Under the pieces are notes generated by a model. It searched no databases and was not told where the DNA came from. It saw nothing but the letters and a program-made list of their open reading frames with translations. A program made the translations under genes and the position numbers. Of a stretch of DNA of 33,379 bases, positions 8,501-16,082 are shown piece by piece. How positions within the stretch are numbered: the first letter of the stretch is position 1; every line of letters begins with the position of its first letter. Source of the stretch: a virus; IMG/VR virus record IMGVR_UViG_3300025141_000405, positions 1 to 33,379 of that record. One strand, given 5' to 3'.

Positions 8501-9160
8501 AGCTATTTTTAATGCTTCTCTTTTAAAATCATTTTGAGCAAGATAATCTTCCTCAGTTAAAATCCTTCTAGGTTTTAGTGACTTCCAGATTTTACCCCAA
8601 TCAGTAGTAGGAATGCTATCTAAGTCAACGGCATTGTATATCATTTCAATAATGCCGGGAAGAACCCAAGGCATGCCTCCGGGCAATTGCATCATTGTGA
8701 AAGTATCACCCTCTTCCTCTTCTTGCTCTAATGCTTCTTCTGCTTTCTTCCAAGCATGGCTAGCCAAAGGGATATCACCGTGGACTGTGCGAGGTGTATC
8801 AGCAAACTGTCTTAGCTCATCTCTTCTTCTTCTAGCCTCGTTAATAAGTTCTTGTTTAATACCTAAGTCTAGACTGATGTCGTCATCTTCCCATTCAGCA
8901 TCAAGCCTAGCATCAATAGCTTGTTGCATCTCTGCGTTAAAAACCGGTGCCTTACGACTTTCCCAATTCTCAGCCCTTGCTTCTTGTACTTCTGCTTCTT
9001 CATCAATTTTAACCATAACCGGTTCAACGATGGCTGCCTGTTGCATCCTAGTTTCTGCTGGTGGATACATGTAGTTCCACTGCCCATCTGTCCAAACTTG
9101 AAGCTCGGCTGGTGTAAAACCAGCTGCGATAGCTTTATCCCATTGTGCTTGTGTAGCCAT
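2516..9160 (-). CDS. Giant internal-virion-type protein, 2214 aa
   Basis: This one gene takes up a fifth of the genome. It is mostly helical and alternates acidic and basic segments. A Gly/Ala-rich hydrophobic stretch lies near residues 385-470 and two Pro-rich linkers near 1210-1250 and 1430-1460. Near residue 1909 the motif LFDYSKS...(16 residues)...RQNNWKTF resembles the FDYS...PFYxFxRxN signature I associate with very large phage virion proteins. By position, after the tail genes and before the holin-like gene, it probably sits inside the capsid and is ejected with the DNA, like T7-type core proteins. I see no lysozyme or transglycosylase catalytic motif. The start ATG overlaps the previous stop as TAATG. 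The function is inferred from size, context and the one motif. Confidence 0.75.
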   Translation of the reverse strand: MATQAQWDKAIAAGFTPAELQVWTDGQWNYMYPPAETRMQQAAIVEPVMVKIDEEAEVQEARAENWESRKAPVFNAEMQQAIDARLDAEWEDDDISLDLGIKQELINEARRRRDELRQFADTPRTVHGDIPLASHAWKKAEEALEQEEEEGDTFTMMQLPGGMPWVLPGIIEMIYNAVDLDSIPTTDWGKIWKSLKPRRILTEEDYLAQNDFKREALKIAYEQFEYEGVDPEDWTPERTEHRMKLIMGSKIPPVRNAKDAVNGQMSEDEIKEMFEDAPNTFTTAFMDSLEWGTQTRRPGQGVTESGLMYAARLAQAPISAVVGGVEAAFTDKDLADAVSERIEGGLGVMGGGHDAGAAFGAELDGAAEWLGIDTGADEKKGIPGTFQTAGGYVGGTIGLAIDLYIPLDLGALGTIGSVARKGTTAFKVSSALGGTTQVAARAAVSEGARAIGTAARSGASRVVGGATLPGRVVIEGTKSTKATAQTAKRWAKKKLGKKLTSDEAAAAARAEEAAGAQVDAMWKGEWGDLLMPPRLVTNILKDTKIQKMIKGQGEISIVTRVAQKFAAQPTNIQNAKKVYNFKTDYLQNRKIVEGVTETPEQFFARTQEGVSWEDFVKVAEQGGFKVQSPIDYATFNKQAMEAMWIASLDDVLSLETKSDILARGMAGTDDLVNDIIKNWDALGENEASFLHVLNRMADEALENGLSNHWTVQIRNAVQPSLSGTYAKPIIPKLDDTLAAEKIASAYAGKGVSDLVNELQATGRLGIQEQVKIGGRFLDEAQQREIIALVNKSEMHKVMQEIAANPERTIVGPDGQLMIVLTREQMVRILNDLEPRTSGLTPTGDETLDLFVSGSKDFNRVMRDIQKGVDEGIDEFALGLAEWNQMASSKVESLAAAKFGSRTVEDVAADIRKASPKQRAQYANRVLAPKAIRNNLIGEKVEQVVAKFNDSVASKLSGDPIAGEVVENIASRLGALSENNASTLTRYRAEGLTPTQAGAKLIVQDAFSSNPELLLREYTNLILGGHERIIRKPLTKGKAKVDISPEDIDQLTSVILSSEKGKAHLEKIKMAISHGDDIGALILLDDWHRMMEGQSVEKVFGVKAELNNIFETLQQAAKVEQAIDPLTVSPVTKRLIEAADTMSPIYRQKDATELVHIVTLQQQKANIINDVMSNAAKKYPQIFPNRKVIDDQSTIWFENVLLRNKVQKWMGGSPPPRGGGSRPLEGGEVVPLYPDDIPPSSAPVEGFKGQKPSESWTKMEPEWTEPVGTSVYATAKKLREYDLWQKYADVGLTEREVQEIVTALEARLDKAYSEGITIEPDLILRHKDDVVKQFLDKKFPKDPYEQGVTNIQEGPISTAEAKISELTTERGEEMMKAIAARSRAKKMAEGQLRDELNRFLNSKAVDEDMFTFSGLIVNKNYNIGKAAHTAAAPKPLPFTPRATEPLPPRDPSLLPPPGKRYVGGEGGGGMPFEKVSGEPIEEALLELTRRLRHKLWVDDAVDNMMNMKGVGEVKAFDRMMNSSVKKLLSLDEAQIAKLSDVPIEGGSLSPQEIVRQLQANPTHSKAVLKWMLGETGSLKPAWRPGRAYAESLNPTIITKAQTNRIEALLRAAIAQPKPGMGAAQQIAEAISIDAAITSQIRRMTERTGIQGVDETLTRIRLKESRQMNDINPLTPEETNAALRMLEWFSEQRGTPKLYYSGYDQNLGQQLFNSFWTGAGYTNNVMKSGMLAGTTLPAVRYMMNNFSTAPSIMYSTIGSMGLEGAGNLTRGARVVAFSNPIYVGTGKASATEILAVAPSGKAYTTEMLAEIMRTNGLSRSQASAELTSNVAKDFMRETDIDFQRFLKTLPESEHRAARAWMQRNITAWKGTNIWGKFANETDNAFRSGVLIAGIENGLPLEQAIKLSRESLFDYSKSIKGLHRWVWFLTFRQNNWKTFAKNAVTNPNRLKNIMLTTRGIPEDDIQGKWRAHIAPTEWAATRMYFNSKQDKETNQRVGYYSPPIPQMEAAQDFANILQAHGESILISSGDIPVTDPTNQLMKAYVRAAGENVNPWINLAASQAFGIDIRRGPDRQVTNLVDGWLLFRLQQQPETWEWFKNEFNVKAVPKNKEYPGGSTFQGRQWAIDKNDEAARKRWNRWKFSMMMTGQERGLREWLPIGSKVIGEVEERRAEGDVVEMKYDPSWAQSLGITTPIQEPTIEEVERMNRRKTYYDIRP

Positions 9161-10755
9161 TAGTTAACATACCTTCCTAGCTCGAAAAGTTGCCAAGCTA
9201 GTGCCGTTGCTTCATCTTGTTTATTTGGAAACATTTTCTTCATTAATTCTATGGAAGTCGCGACATCCCCACCAGAAGCCTTTGCTTTCTCATATGCTGT
9301 AAAAACTTTATGTTCGAACCCTTCTGGGTCTGAACCTTCTATTGACTTATACCATTTCCTTATGCTATCAATCTTCGAAGCTCGCGATGATTGGCTATCA
9401 GCTTGTGTCGGCATCATAAGTCTAAATTGAGCTTGGCTTTTCTGGATGACTTGACTAATTTTTTGTGCATTCACTAGTGCTGGTGTCGCGGTAACATCCT
9501 CTGGCTTTTCTGCTGCTATCTTAGCATCGGTTTGTCCCACCGCGCCCTGCGCAACGACATCTAAATCGGCTAGCCCGGGGTCTTCTGGCGCATAAGGAGC
9601 GCTATCCCCAGAGCCGCTATATGCCTCTATGGCTTTATCCCTAATTTGTTCTTGTGTTCTCCAATCTAGTTTGCTCATTGCCGACTGCATTGCTTCCTGT
9701 CCGTAAAGTTCTCCAACTTCTAGAAGTTTTCTAATATCTGTTTTGGCTTGTTCCTTTGAGCCTCTACCAAACTTATCACCATAAATTTGTCTAGTGTCTC
9801 CAATAAGGTCAAAGCCACTAGTTAAACCGGGCGCTTGTAGAGCTTCTCGTTCCGTTATGGTATCCGCAATAGCCTTATCGATGTTCTCGTAATCGGTATC
9901 AATTACTGTCTGTTTGTCTAGGCTTACTTGCTGTGGTGTGGGGGCTTTAAACCTTCCGGCTCTCCTGCCCGTGACACCGCCGGTTCCAGCAGTTGTAGTC
10001 GTTGTTGATTGCAGAGCCTCCCAGCTATTTTTCATTCTATTTAAAACCTCAGTCTTACCTTGGTTTTCATAAATAGCTGCAAGTTTTGCTTCTGCCATGG
10101 CAGGGGTTATCGCATTTCCTTGGTCCGAGGCGTCAGTAATAATTTTACTTTTCTGTTGGAGATAAACATTTGCCTCGCCTGCCTGCTTCACTATTGGAGC
10201 AGTGTTAGCTACATATTCGGCGCCGTGGACTGCGGTTCTTCCGACATTAACAAATTGCTCATCTGTCACTGCGTTCCGGACACTATCACCTTGTTCTTGT
10301 AGAATATCTGCGTTACCGAATTTACTGATAAGGTCTACTACATCGGTGGTTTTTGTTGTGGCGCCGCTTCCGCGTGATGTACCTGCGCTACCCGGTGTCG
10401 CTGTTCCTCTGGCAGTCGCCAATTCAACAGTTGCTACCTGACCTTTATTCCATGTCTGTTGTTGATTGCCGATGGTAACATTGGCATTTGAAACTTTCTG
10501 CTGATTAGATAATTCACTAGCTTCCATTCCCCTTCTTTCTTTTTTGAGGCTATCAAGTTTACCGTCTAGATATTCTAATCTCTCACGATAAAGCTTCATT
10601 CGAACTTCTTGGTTCTTCATATCAAGTTGGAAATTCATTGATGCTTGCTGTTTAGCAAGCTCCCATCTCTCCATTATCCCATCCATAAAGATAAAAGAAT
10701 ACTTCCCACTTCTGGATAGTCTTACTGGTTTGATTATACTTTTCTTTGGTGCCAT
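9160..10755 (-). CDS. Probable internal virion protein, 531 aa
   Basis: I do not recognise a domain. The N-terminus is basic. Residues about 20-80 (ERWELAKQQASMNFQLDMKN... to KLDSLKKERRGMEASEL) look like a coiled coil. A Thr/Gly/Ser-rich low-complexity segment (about 110-140) and a helical remainder rich in Ala and Gln follow. It lies between two other genes of internal-virion type and is joined to both by TAATG stop/start overlaps, so the three are probably made together and packaged in the head. A role in DNA ejection is inference from context. A tail-associated structural role is the alternative. Confidence 0.65.
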   Translation of the reverse strand: MAPKKSIIKPVRLSRSGKYSFIFMDGIMERWELAKQQASMNFQLDMKNQEVRMKLYRERLEYLDGKLDSLKKERRGMEASELSNQQKVSNANVTIGNQQQTWNKGQVATVELATARGTATPGSAGTSRGSGATTKTTDVVDLISKFGNADILQEQGDSVRNAVTDEQFVNVGRTAVHGAEYVANTAPIVKQAGEANVYLQQKSKIITDASDQGNAITPAMAEAKLAAIYENQGKTEVLNRMKNSWEALQSTTTTTAGTGGVTGRRAGRFKAPTPQQVSLDKQTVIDTDYENIDKAIADTITEREALQAPGLTSGFDLIGDTRQIYGDKFGRGSKEQAKTDIRKLLEVGELYGQEAMQSAMSKLDWRTQEQIRDKAIEAYSGSGDSAPYAPEDPGLADLDVVAQGAVGQTDAKIAAEKPEDVTATPALVNAQKISQVIQKSQAQFRLMMPTQADSQSSRASKIDSIRKWYKSIEGSDPEGFEHKVFTAYEKAKASGGDVATSIELMKKMFPNKQDEATALAWQLFELGRYVN

Positions 10756-11495
10756 TAGTATTCGTCCCCTGTGTACGGTATCGCCAGCGGCATGCCATCA
10801 GTCGGCGCACGCCGATAAGTTTCTATCGGCGGACGCGATGTTGAGCCTTGTCCTGCTATTAAATTAATGTATGCCGCGGCTACATCTGGGTCGCTTTGCA
10901 TAGTTTTGTAAAGCATCTTTGCTTCATCGTCTTTAAGCCCAGTCATCTTCGCAAAAGAAGCCATCTCTTCTCCCGATAGTTCTGCTCCTTCTAGAAGCAT
11001 TTTAGCATCAACATATTCTGTACCGGCAGCTAGACCGGTTACCACCCCAGTCATTACACCTTCAAATCTATCCTGTTGGCTCTGAGCAACACCGGCTTCC
11101 AAAGCATACAAACGCTGTTCTTGTGCTTGTGCCTTTTTAAAACTTCTTCCAGCGGCGCTAGCGGCTGCTTCTCTTTTAAGCTGTGCTCCGGCTTCATCCA
11201 TTATTGTTGCTTCTTTCAGCGCTGCGCCTGAGCCAGCCATCAAAGCAGTTCCTCTCATTGCTGCTGCTTTGTCTGCTTGTTGTTCTCGAAGCGCTCTGGT
11301 TGGGGCAATCTGTGCTTCAATGTCTCTTGTGTAATCAGCAGAAGTATAACCTAGGGTTCCCATTTCTAGCCTTCTTCTTAGGTCTTCTGCTTCATCTTCG
11401 TCTGCTCTTTCTTGCGGACCTTTGTAAAGCGCAGCACCCCCTTGTACTGCGGCGGTACCTAAACCATACAGTAGCATCATTGTTAATGGGTCCAT
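10755..11495 (-). CDS. Ala-rich probable internal virion protein, 246 aa
   Basis: The protein opens with a short hydrophobic helix (MDPLTMMLLYGLGTAAVQGGAALY) and continues as Ala/Glu/Gln-rich helices with charged repeats, such as the stretch EATIMDEAGAQLKREAAASA. The last 40 residues are less helical. This composition matches the small internal virion proteins that precede large core proteins in podovirus genomes, where they help form the ejection conduit; the link is by context, not a defined domain. AAGGAG precedes the start. The stop overlaps the next start (TAATG). Confidence 0.62.
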   Translation of the reverse strand: MDPLTMMLLYGLGTAAVQGGAALYKGPQERADEDEAEDLRRRLEMGTLGYTSADYTRDIEAQIAPTRALREQQADKAAAMRGTALMAGSGAALKEATIMDEAGAQLKREAAASAAGRSFKKAQAQEQRLYALEAGVAQSQQDRFEGVMTGVVTGLAAGTEYVDAKMLLEGAELSGEEMASFAKMTGLKDDEAKMLYKTMQSDPDVAAAYINLIAGQGSTSRPPIETYRRAPTDGMPLAIPYTGDEY

Positions 11496-11507
11496 CGTTG
11501 TTTCTCC

Positions 11508-12263
11508 TTAATTATTAGTGTCTGTGTAAAAGACTTCAATCGTCATTTGTCTTGCTCTAACGGCACTTTTAGCATTTCTTGAATTGTAAACTAGTCTTAT
11601 GTCGTGCCATCCCTTTGAGAGACCTATCTCTAAAAATGAACAAAAGAATGGTCGCTGTAAGCTTCTTCCAAATTGATACCACGCGTGGTCATCATAAGCA
11701 CTTCTCGCAATACTAACCCCGCCGGCTGTCGGAAGGTCTTCGAACAATTCTTCAAATGTGTAGCTTTTTGTATAGTCTTCAACTACACCATCTATCTCTA
11801 ACCAAATATTATCGTCTACATGCTTCTGTGTGTCGCCGGCAATCCAAGTTTCATCAACACCAGCCTTGTAATCGTGCTGTGCCAAAGGACAACACATCGC
11901 TTCAATAATAAGATTAGCAGTATTTTCTAGATAAATTCTTTTACCACATTCTGGAATAGGTTGGTGAAGTTCCCACCCATAAGGCTCCGAACCTTTGGCT
12001 GTTGCTGAATAAAAAGACCTTTCGTTAAAAGAAACATTAACATCGCGAGCAGTGTACATATCACCGCTAGTGAATAAGTAATCTTCTGTTACACCAAGAG
12101 GCTCACCAGATAAAAAGTCTTCTGATGTTAAGGTAGTGCTATCAAAATCTCCAATAGCAACACCAGCATTTAGATAATCTCGTGCCTCTTGAAAGTTTTC
12201 GTTTATCTTATCAATGTCGACAGTAGCTCCATCTGAGAATGTATTGGTTGGTGAATAAGCCAT
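11508..12263 (-). CDS. Appendage or tail-fibre-like structural protein, 251 aa
   Basis: The N-terminus (TVDIDKINENFQEARDYLN) resembles the short helical lead-in common in phage fibre proteins, where a set-up helix is followed by beta-rich domains. The remainder is rich in aromatic and beta-forming residues (YGWELHQPIPECGKRIYLE, WYQFGRSLQRPFF, IRLVYNSRN) with no recognised enzyme motif. It is the last of three consecutive proteins of similar length (244-266 aa) and layout, probably virion-surface or tail-tip components. CTAGGAGAC gives a good ribosome site. Function is inferred from position and composition. Confidence 0.6.
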   Translation of the reverse strand: MAYSPTNTFSDGATVDIDKINENFQEARDYLNAGVAIGDFDSTTLTSEDFLSGEPLGVTEDYLFTSGDMYTARDVNVSFNERSFYSATAKGSEPYGWELHQPIPECGKRIYLENTANLIIEAMCCPLAQHDYKAGVDETWIAGDTQKHVDDNIWLEIDGVVEDYTKSYTFEELFEDLPTAGGVSIARSAYDDHAWYQFGRSLQRPFFCSFLEIGLSKGWHDIRLVYNSRNAKSAVRARQMTIEVFYTDTNN

Positions 12264-12272
12264 AGTTGTCTC

Positions 12273-13007
12273 CTAGTTCCTTTGAACCATTCCATAAACT
12301 TTGGTGCTAGCCAAGTAAACAGTATTTGATGTATTTTCTACATGACATTTTAAAACTATCTTTTCAATTGTAGCATCCTGTGCCGCTGGAAAGATAAAAG
12401 CACCTGAAATAGTTTGTCTTAAATAAAGATTTGTCAAGCCCGGTGTACCATGTGTCCAATCAATCGATGTGTAATCACCCGCGGAAGTATAAGAATAAGG
12501 ACCATTAGTTATTGACCAGCCAAAGTTTTTTGTTGAAAGCCAATAATCAGGGTCGCCATTAGTAGGTGAAAATTTAAACCAAACAGAAAGATAAGCTTGC
12601 TGCTCAACACGAGCCGTAGCGTTCGCAAAGCTAACAGACGCCGCTTGTGGTCCGCCTCTTACCATAGCATCTCCACAATAACGAATAACTTCTCCTTGGC
12701 TAATGGTTGTTCCTGATAACCCTGTTACTTCTCTTACTGTGGTAGCAACAATGGGCGCGCCGGTGTCAGTGCTACTGGTTGAGAAAAAATCTCCTGTGGT
12801 AGTATTAGCAGCGTTTGTGGCACCTCCTATGAATATATTATCAGATAGATGTTCTCTATCGATAGCGCCAGTACGAAGGTTTGTAGTGTCTATTTTACTA
12901 GTAGTTCCGTCTGTGTTATCTTCTAAATCTGTAAAGATGGTGTTAACATCGCTGTGTGTTATTATTGCTTGGTCAAGCATGTGTTTTGGTGTGAGAACAT
13001 TAGCCAT
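12273..13007 (-). CDS. Appendage or tail-fibre-like structural protein, 244 aa
   Basis: It opens with a helical lead-in (LDQAIITHSDVNTIFTDLED), then a Thr/Asn/Gly-rich beta segment (NLRTGAIDREHLSDNIFIGG) of the kind found at fibre necks. The remainder is an aromatic beta-rich domain (AYLSVWFKFSPTNGDPDYW). The layout matches both flanking proteins, although similarity at residue level is low. The start overlaps the previous stop as TAATG. It is probably a receptor-contacting or neck appendage protein. I cannot identify a carbohydrate-binding motif. Confidence 0.6.
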   Translation of the reverse strand: MANVLTPKHMLDQAIITHSDVNTIFTDLEDNTDGTTSKIDTTNLRTGAIDREHLSDNIFIGGATNAANTTTGDFFSTSSTDTGAPIVATTVREVTGLSGTTISQGEVIRYCGDAMVRGGPQAASVSFANATARVEQQAYLSVWFKFSPTNGDPDYWLSTKNFGWSITNGPYSYTSAGDYTSIDWTHGTPGLTNLYLRQTISGAFIFPAAQDATIEKIVLKCHVENTSNTVYLASTKVYGMVQRN

Positions 13008-13807
13008 TATCTGAATTGGTTCCTTACTGAAAGTTGTGATGAGAAGACATAAAACAAAATAGTGCTACGAGCCGCGGCATTGCCGGTCCACAACACGGGG
13101 GTAGTATCGTCGCCTTGATGTTCTTTGACATTTACTTTAAAACGAATGTCTATCTCAACCGGTTGAGAGCCAATAGGAACAGCGAAAGGAAGCATAGTTG
13201 TCCATCTTCCGCTGCATGTGTTAAAGTCTGTGTCAGCCACAAGAACATCATTTACAAAAATACCTAGGCGCCTAGCCCAATCATCTCCATCTGCCCATGG
13301 CACCGGAGGCGCATAATCTGGACTAACAAATTGTAATGGAAGGTCAGTGTCAATCACAGCTGTTCCTTTAAGCATCCCTTCTTTTGCATCAAAGGAGAGA
13401 TAAGCACCGGCATCGATGTTAGCACCAATGCTAGTCCAGCCTGCTCCCCAACCAGAAGTTAAAGAGAAAACCTTAGCTGCTGCTGGGACAGAACCGGCGC
13501 CAGTCGTGTAAGGCGCTTGTGTTTGGTCTGGGTCATAAGTTCCAGAACCAGTCTTTTCTGTGAAGTAATAATTTTGTGTAGCCATTTCTGTTTTGATGCC
13601 GTTAGTAGAGCCATCGCTGGAAGAAATAACACCAGTCCCATAGACGGGAGCTTCTATTTTAGCATTAGTAATTGAATTTATTGGAAACTGATGACCGCTT
13701 AGGGCACCGTTAAAAGCACCAAAAACACCATTTGTTTCTTTGTTAACACCTTCTGCCTTTGAAATGTCAACTGCTTTTGGTTTTGATTGTGTGTAAATTC
13801 TAGCCAT
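13007..13807 (-). CDS. Appendage or tail-fibre-like structural protein, 266 aa
   Basis: This is the first of three size-matched proteins after the nozzle-like gene. The N-terminal 60 residues are polar, with a fibre-like stretch (FPINSITNAKIEAPVYGTGV). The C-terminal half is beta-rich, with a jelly-roll-like feel (LGIFVNDVLVADTDFN, PVEIDIRFKVNVKEH). There is no catalytic motif. The start ATG lies inside the end of the previous gene (8-bp overlap). The position directly behind the tail genes suggests a tail-attached structural or host-recognition part, which is inference. Confidence 0.6.
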   Translation of the reverse strand: MARIYTQSKPKAVDISKAEGVNKETNGVFGAFNGALSGHQFPINSITNAKIEAPVYGTGVISSSDGSTNGIKTEMATQNYYFTEKTGSGTYDPDQTQAPYTTGAGSVPAAAKVFSLTSGWGAGWTSIGANIDAGAYLSFDAKEGMLKGTAVIDTDLPLQFVSPDYAPPVPWADGDDWARRLGIFVNDVLVADTDFNTCSGRWTTMLPFAVPIGSQPVEIDIRFKVNVKEHQGDDTTPVLWTGNAAARSTILFYVFSSQLSVRNQFR

Positions 13808-16079
13808 TCAAAGTTGCTCCTGCGCCAGAAGCAATTGTGTTTCTGGTTCCTGCTGTGATATTTGTTTTGTAAGTTGAGACGAAGAAATAGTTTCCAGACT
13901 TTATTCGCCATTTAAAATTAGTGATAAGACCAGTTGAGACATCCCATCTAATATTACTAAGTCTATCGTTTTCCCATTTGCCGGCTCCAAATAAAGCTTC
14001 TGGTATCTGTACCGCGGCATTGGTTACTGGTCCGAAAATGTAATCAGCACTAGTAGTGCTTTCTGTTTCTGGTTCTACGGGATAAATAGCTGAACCAGCG
14101 GTGTAGGAATTCTTCCAATTTGTAGCATATTCCAAAGTTAATGGGTTGTATCCAGTAGAAATAGTCGACAATTCAACAGAAAGTACCCTTTTTTTCAAGT
14201 TGGGATTACCATAGTCATCCCACTTACTAGCATAGACACTATCACTTTTTTCAGTATCAACCTTGCTAGCCCAAGTGTATTCGCCAGCTTGATTAACTAC
14301 GGCTGTTACTTTATTACCAGCCTTATCGGCAGCGCTCCAAACTTGGATGCCTATATTTCCTCTAACTGCATTAGCACCATTGAAAGCCCCTATTACATAT
14401 CGCTTCCAATTTGGACCAAGAAGTATCCATCCATCTGGATGTGTCCCTAACCAATTGAATTCAAAGCCACCATCATCGGCATCGCCGTCTTCTATTTTGC
14501 TATCATTATTACGAAGGCTCCATTGCTTCGAAGGCATGTGAAGAACGGCGCCACGGCTAGGTCTAGGCTTCCCATCGGCTGCGTAATGAACCCAGTATTC
14601 TCCTTCTTTTGGTGAATAAACACCTGTCGCTCTTGCTAATGCTTGCACATTAATCCTCTTCATCTCTTCATCGATAGGGTTGGAAATCTTATCTACAACA
14701 ATTGTGGCGCCGCCAGCAGTGCCTCCGTGAATAGAATAAATACCATCCTTAGCTAAGAAACACAAACCAACTTTCGGAACAATAGCGGCGCTATTAACAG
14801 CAACCGTGCCTATGTTGCTAGAAATAGTTGTAATAGAATATTTACCCTCGCCAGCAGCGGTGTATTGTATCATGTCAATTGCTTTTTCACGGAAAACAAT
14901 AAGGTTATTGTAGAAAGGAACTAGCCCTGTGACTGCTCCTCCGTCTCTAACACCTACATCAAAATAATCAAACATAGCAAACTGTTCAGGTAAGCCTTGC
15001 GCTGAATAAATAATCTTATTAGGGTTAGCTTCGCCTCCACCTAGCCACATACTTCCATTCCAAGCAGTGCCGAACTTGTAGTTGTTTTCAATAAGAACAC
15101 TATCTGTAATAGAAACTTCATCACCTAAATGACCATCGGTAGCTACATCAACATATTCATCAGTTGTGTTATCATTTAACTGTGTAAGATAATACAAAGT
15201 GCTACCATTACCATCGGTACCGCCTCTCTGGTTTTTTGTTCTGTAAATTCTTCGCGCTAATGTGCCTTCTGGTCCTTTGGGAATGTTAGATATCAGAACA
15301 CCATAGCGCCCTAATGTTGTGTGTGCTGGGCTCGTCTCCGGTGTATCAATCCAGCTAACAGTAATAGGAGCAGACATCGGACTAGCAGAGCCAGTATCAG
15401 TAATAAAAGACACACGATAAGTGTAGCTATTATTTATGTCATCGCCGACATCACCCAAGCCTAATGGTTCTTTATTATCTCCCCTCCAATGTAAAGAAAT
15501 GCTATCTGTTGTTGGTCTTGGTCTTTTCCAATTAGTAGTATTACCTTCTTGATATTTAACATCAACATTAGAGAGATTTGGAGAAGGTGTTGGTAAAGTA
15601 AAACCAAACCTATTAAATCTTCCTCTTCCCCAAAACTTGTACATAGGGTCAACACCATTCATTATTAATAGCATCCTGCCAAAAGGAACATATTGTGTAC
15701 CGGGGTCATCTGCTTTCGGTAGCCTCCTATCAGAATTCCCAATAGTGACTTTCAGGTGTTTACTATTGGTGCCTCTATTACCATAGAGATAAAACAGTTC
15801 GGCTTTATCGGTACCATAACCATTCTCTTGAAGGAAATAAACCTCAGCACCATTACTTCTTTCCCAAACAAAACCTCCCATTACGCTATTCATTTCGACT
15901 GGATGGTAAGTTCTTCCAGTCAAATCAGGGATAAGAGGTTCCCATCCTCTATCATTTATCCATCCTATTCCATTATCGGCAACACGCATATTACGAATAA
16001 GAGAGGCGTTGCTTTGTGGAACAACTAACCTCTCATCCATTCCCAACGCAGGCTGTGCTTTTGTTTGTGTTGTTTTCAT
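13800..16079 (-). CDS. Tail nozzle/stabilisation-type protein, 759 aa
   Basis: The sequence carries the run of beta-propeller-like motifs seen in podovirus nozzle and packaged-DNA-stabilisation proteins: AWNGSMWLGGGEANPNKIIYS, then LPEQF, then ITGL-type VTGLVPFYNNLIVFREKAI, then FLAKDGIYSIHG and an SNPIDEEMKRIN segment. The first 60 residues contain MRVADNGIGWINDRGWEPL, a common lead-in of this group. Such proteins form the distal tail tube or plug that seals DNA in the virion. It follows the adaptor gene by 3 bases and overlaps the next gene by 8, consistent with a neck-tail module. The exact correspondence to P22 gp10 or T7 gp12 is uncertain. Confidence 0.72.
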   Translation of the reverse strand: MKTTQTKAQPALGMDERLVVPQSNASLIRNMRVADNGIGWINDRGWEPLIPDLTGRTYHPVEMNSVMGGFVWERSNGAEVYFLQENGYGTDKAELFYLYGNRGTNSKHLKVTIGNSDRRLPKADDPGTQYVPFGRMLLIMNGVDPMYKFWGRGRFNRFGFTLPTPSPNLSNVDVKYQEGNTTNWKRPRPTTDSISLHWRGDNKEPLGLGDVGDDINNSYTYRVSFITDTGSASPMSAPITVSWIDTPETSPAHTTLGRYGVLISNIPKGPEGTLARRIYRTKNQRGGTDGNGSTLYYLTQLNDNTTDEYVDVATDGHLGDEVSITDSVLIENNYKFGTAWNGSMWLGGGEANPNKIIYSAQGLPEQFAMFDYFDVGVRDGGAVTGLVPFYNNLIVFREKAIDMIQYTAAGEGKYSITTISSNIGTVAVNSAAIVPKVGLCFLAKDGIYSIHGGTAGGATIVVDKISNPIDEEMKRINVQALARATGVYSPKEGEYWVHYAADGKPRPSRGAVLHMPSKQWSLRNNDSKIEDGDADDGGFEFNWLGTHPDGWILLGPNWKRYVIGAFNGANAVRGNIGIQVWSAADKAGNKVTAVVNQAGEYTWASKVDTEKSDSVYASKWDDYGNPNLKKRVLSVELSTISTGYNPLTLEYATNWKNSYTAGSAIYPVEPETESTTSADYIFGPVTNAAVQIPEALFGAGKWENDRLSNIRWDVSTGLITNFKWRIKSGNYFFVSTYKTNITAGTRNTIASGAGATLNG

Positions 16080-16082
16080 TTA

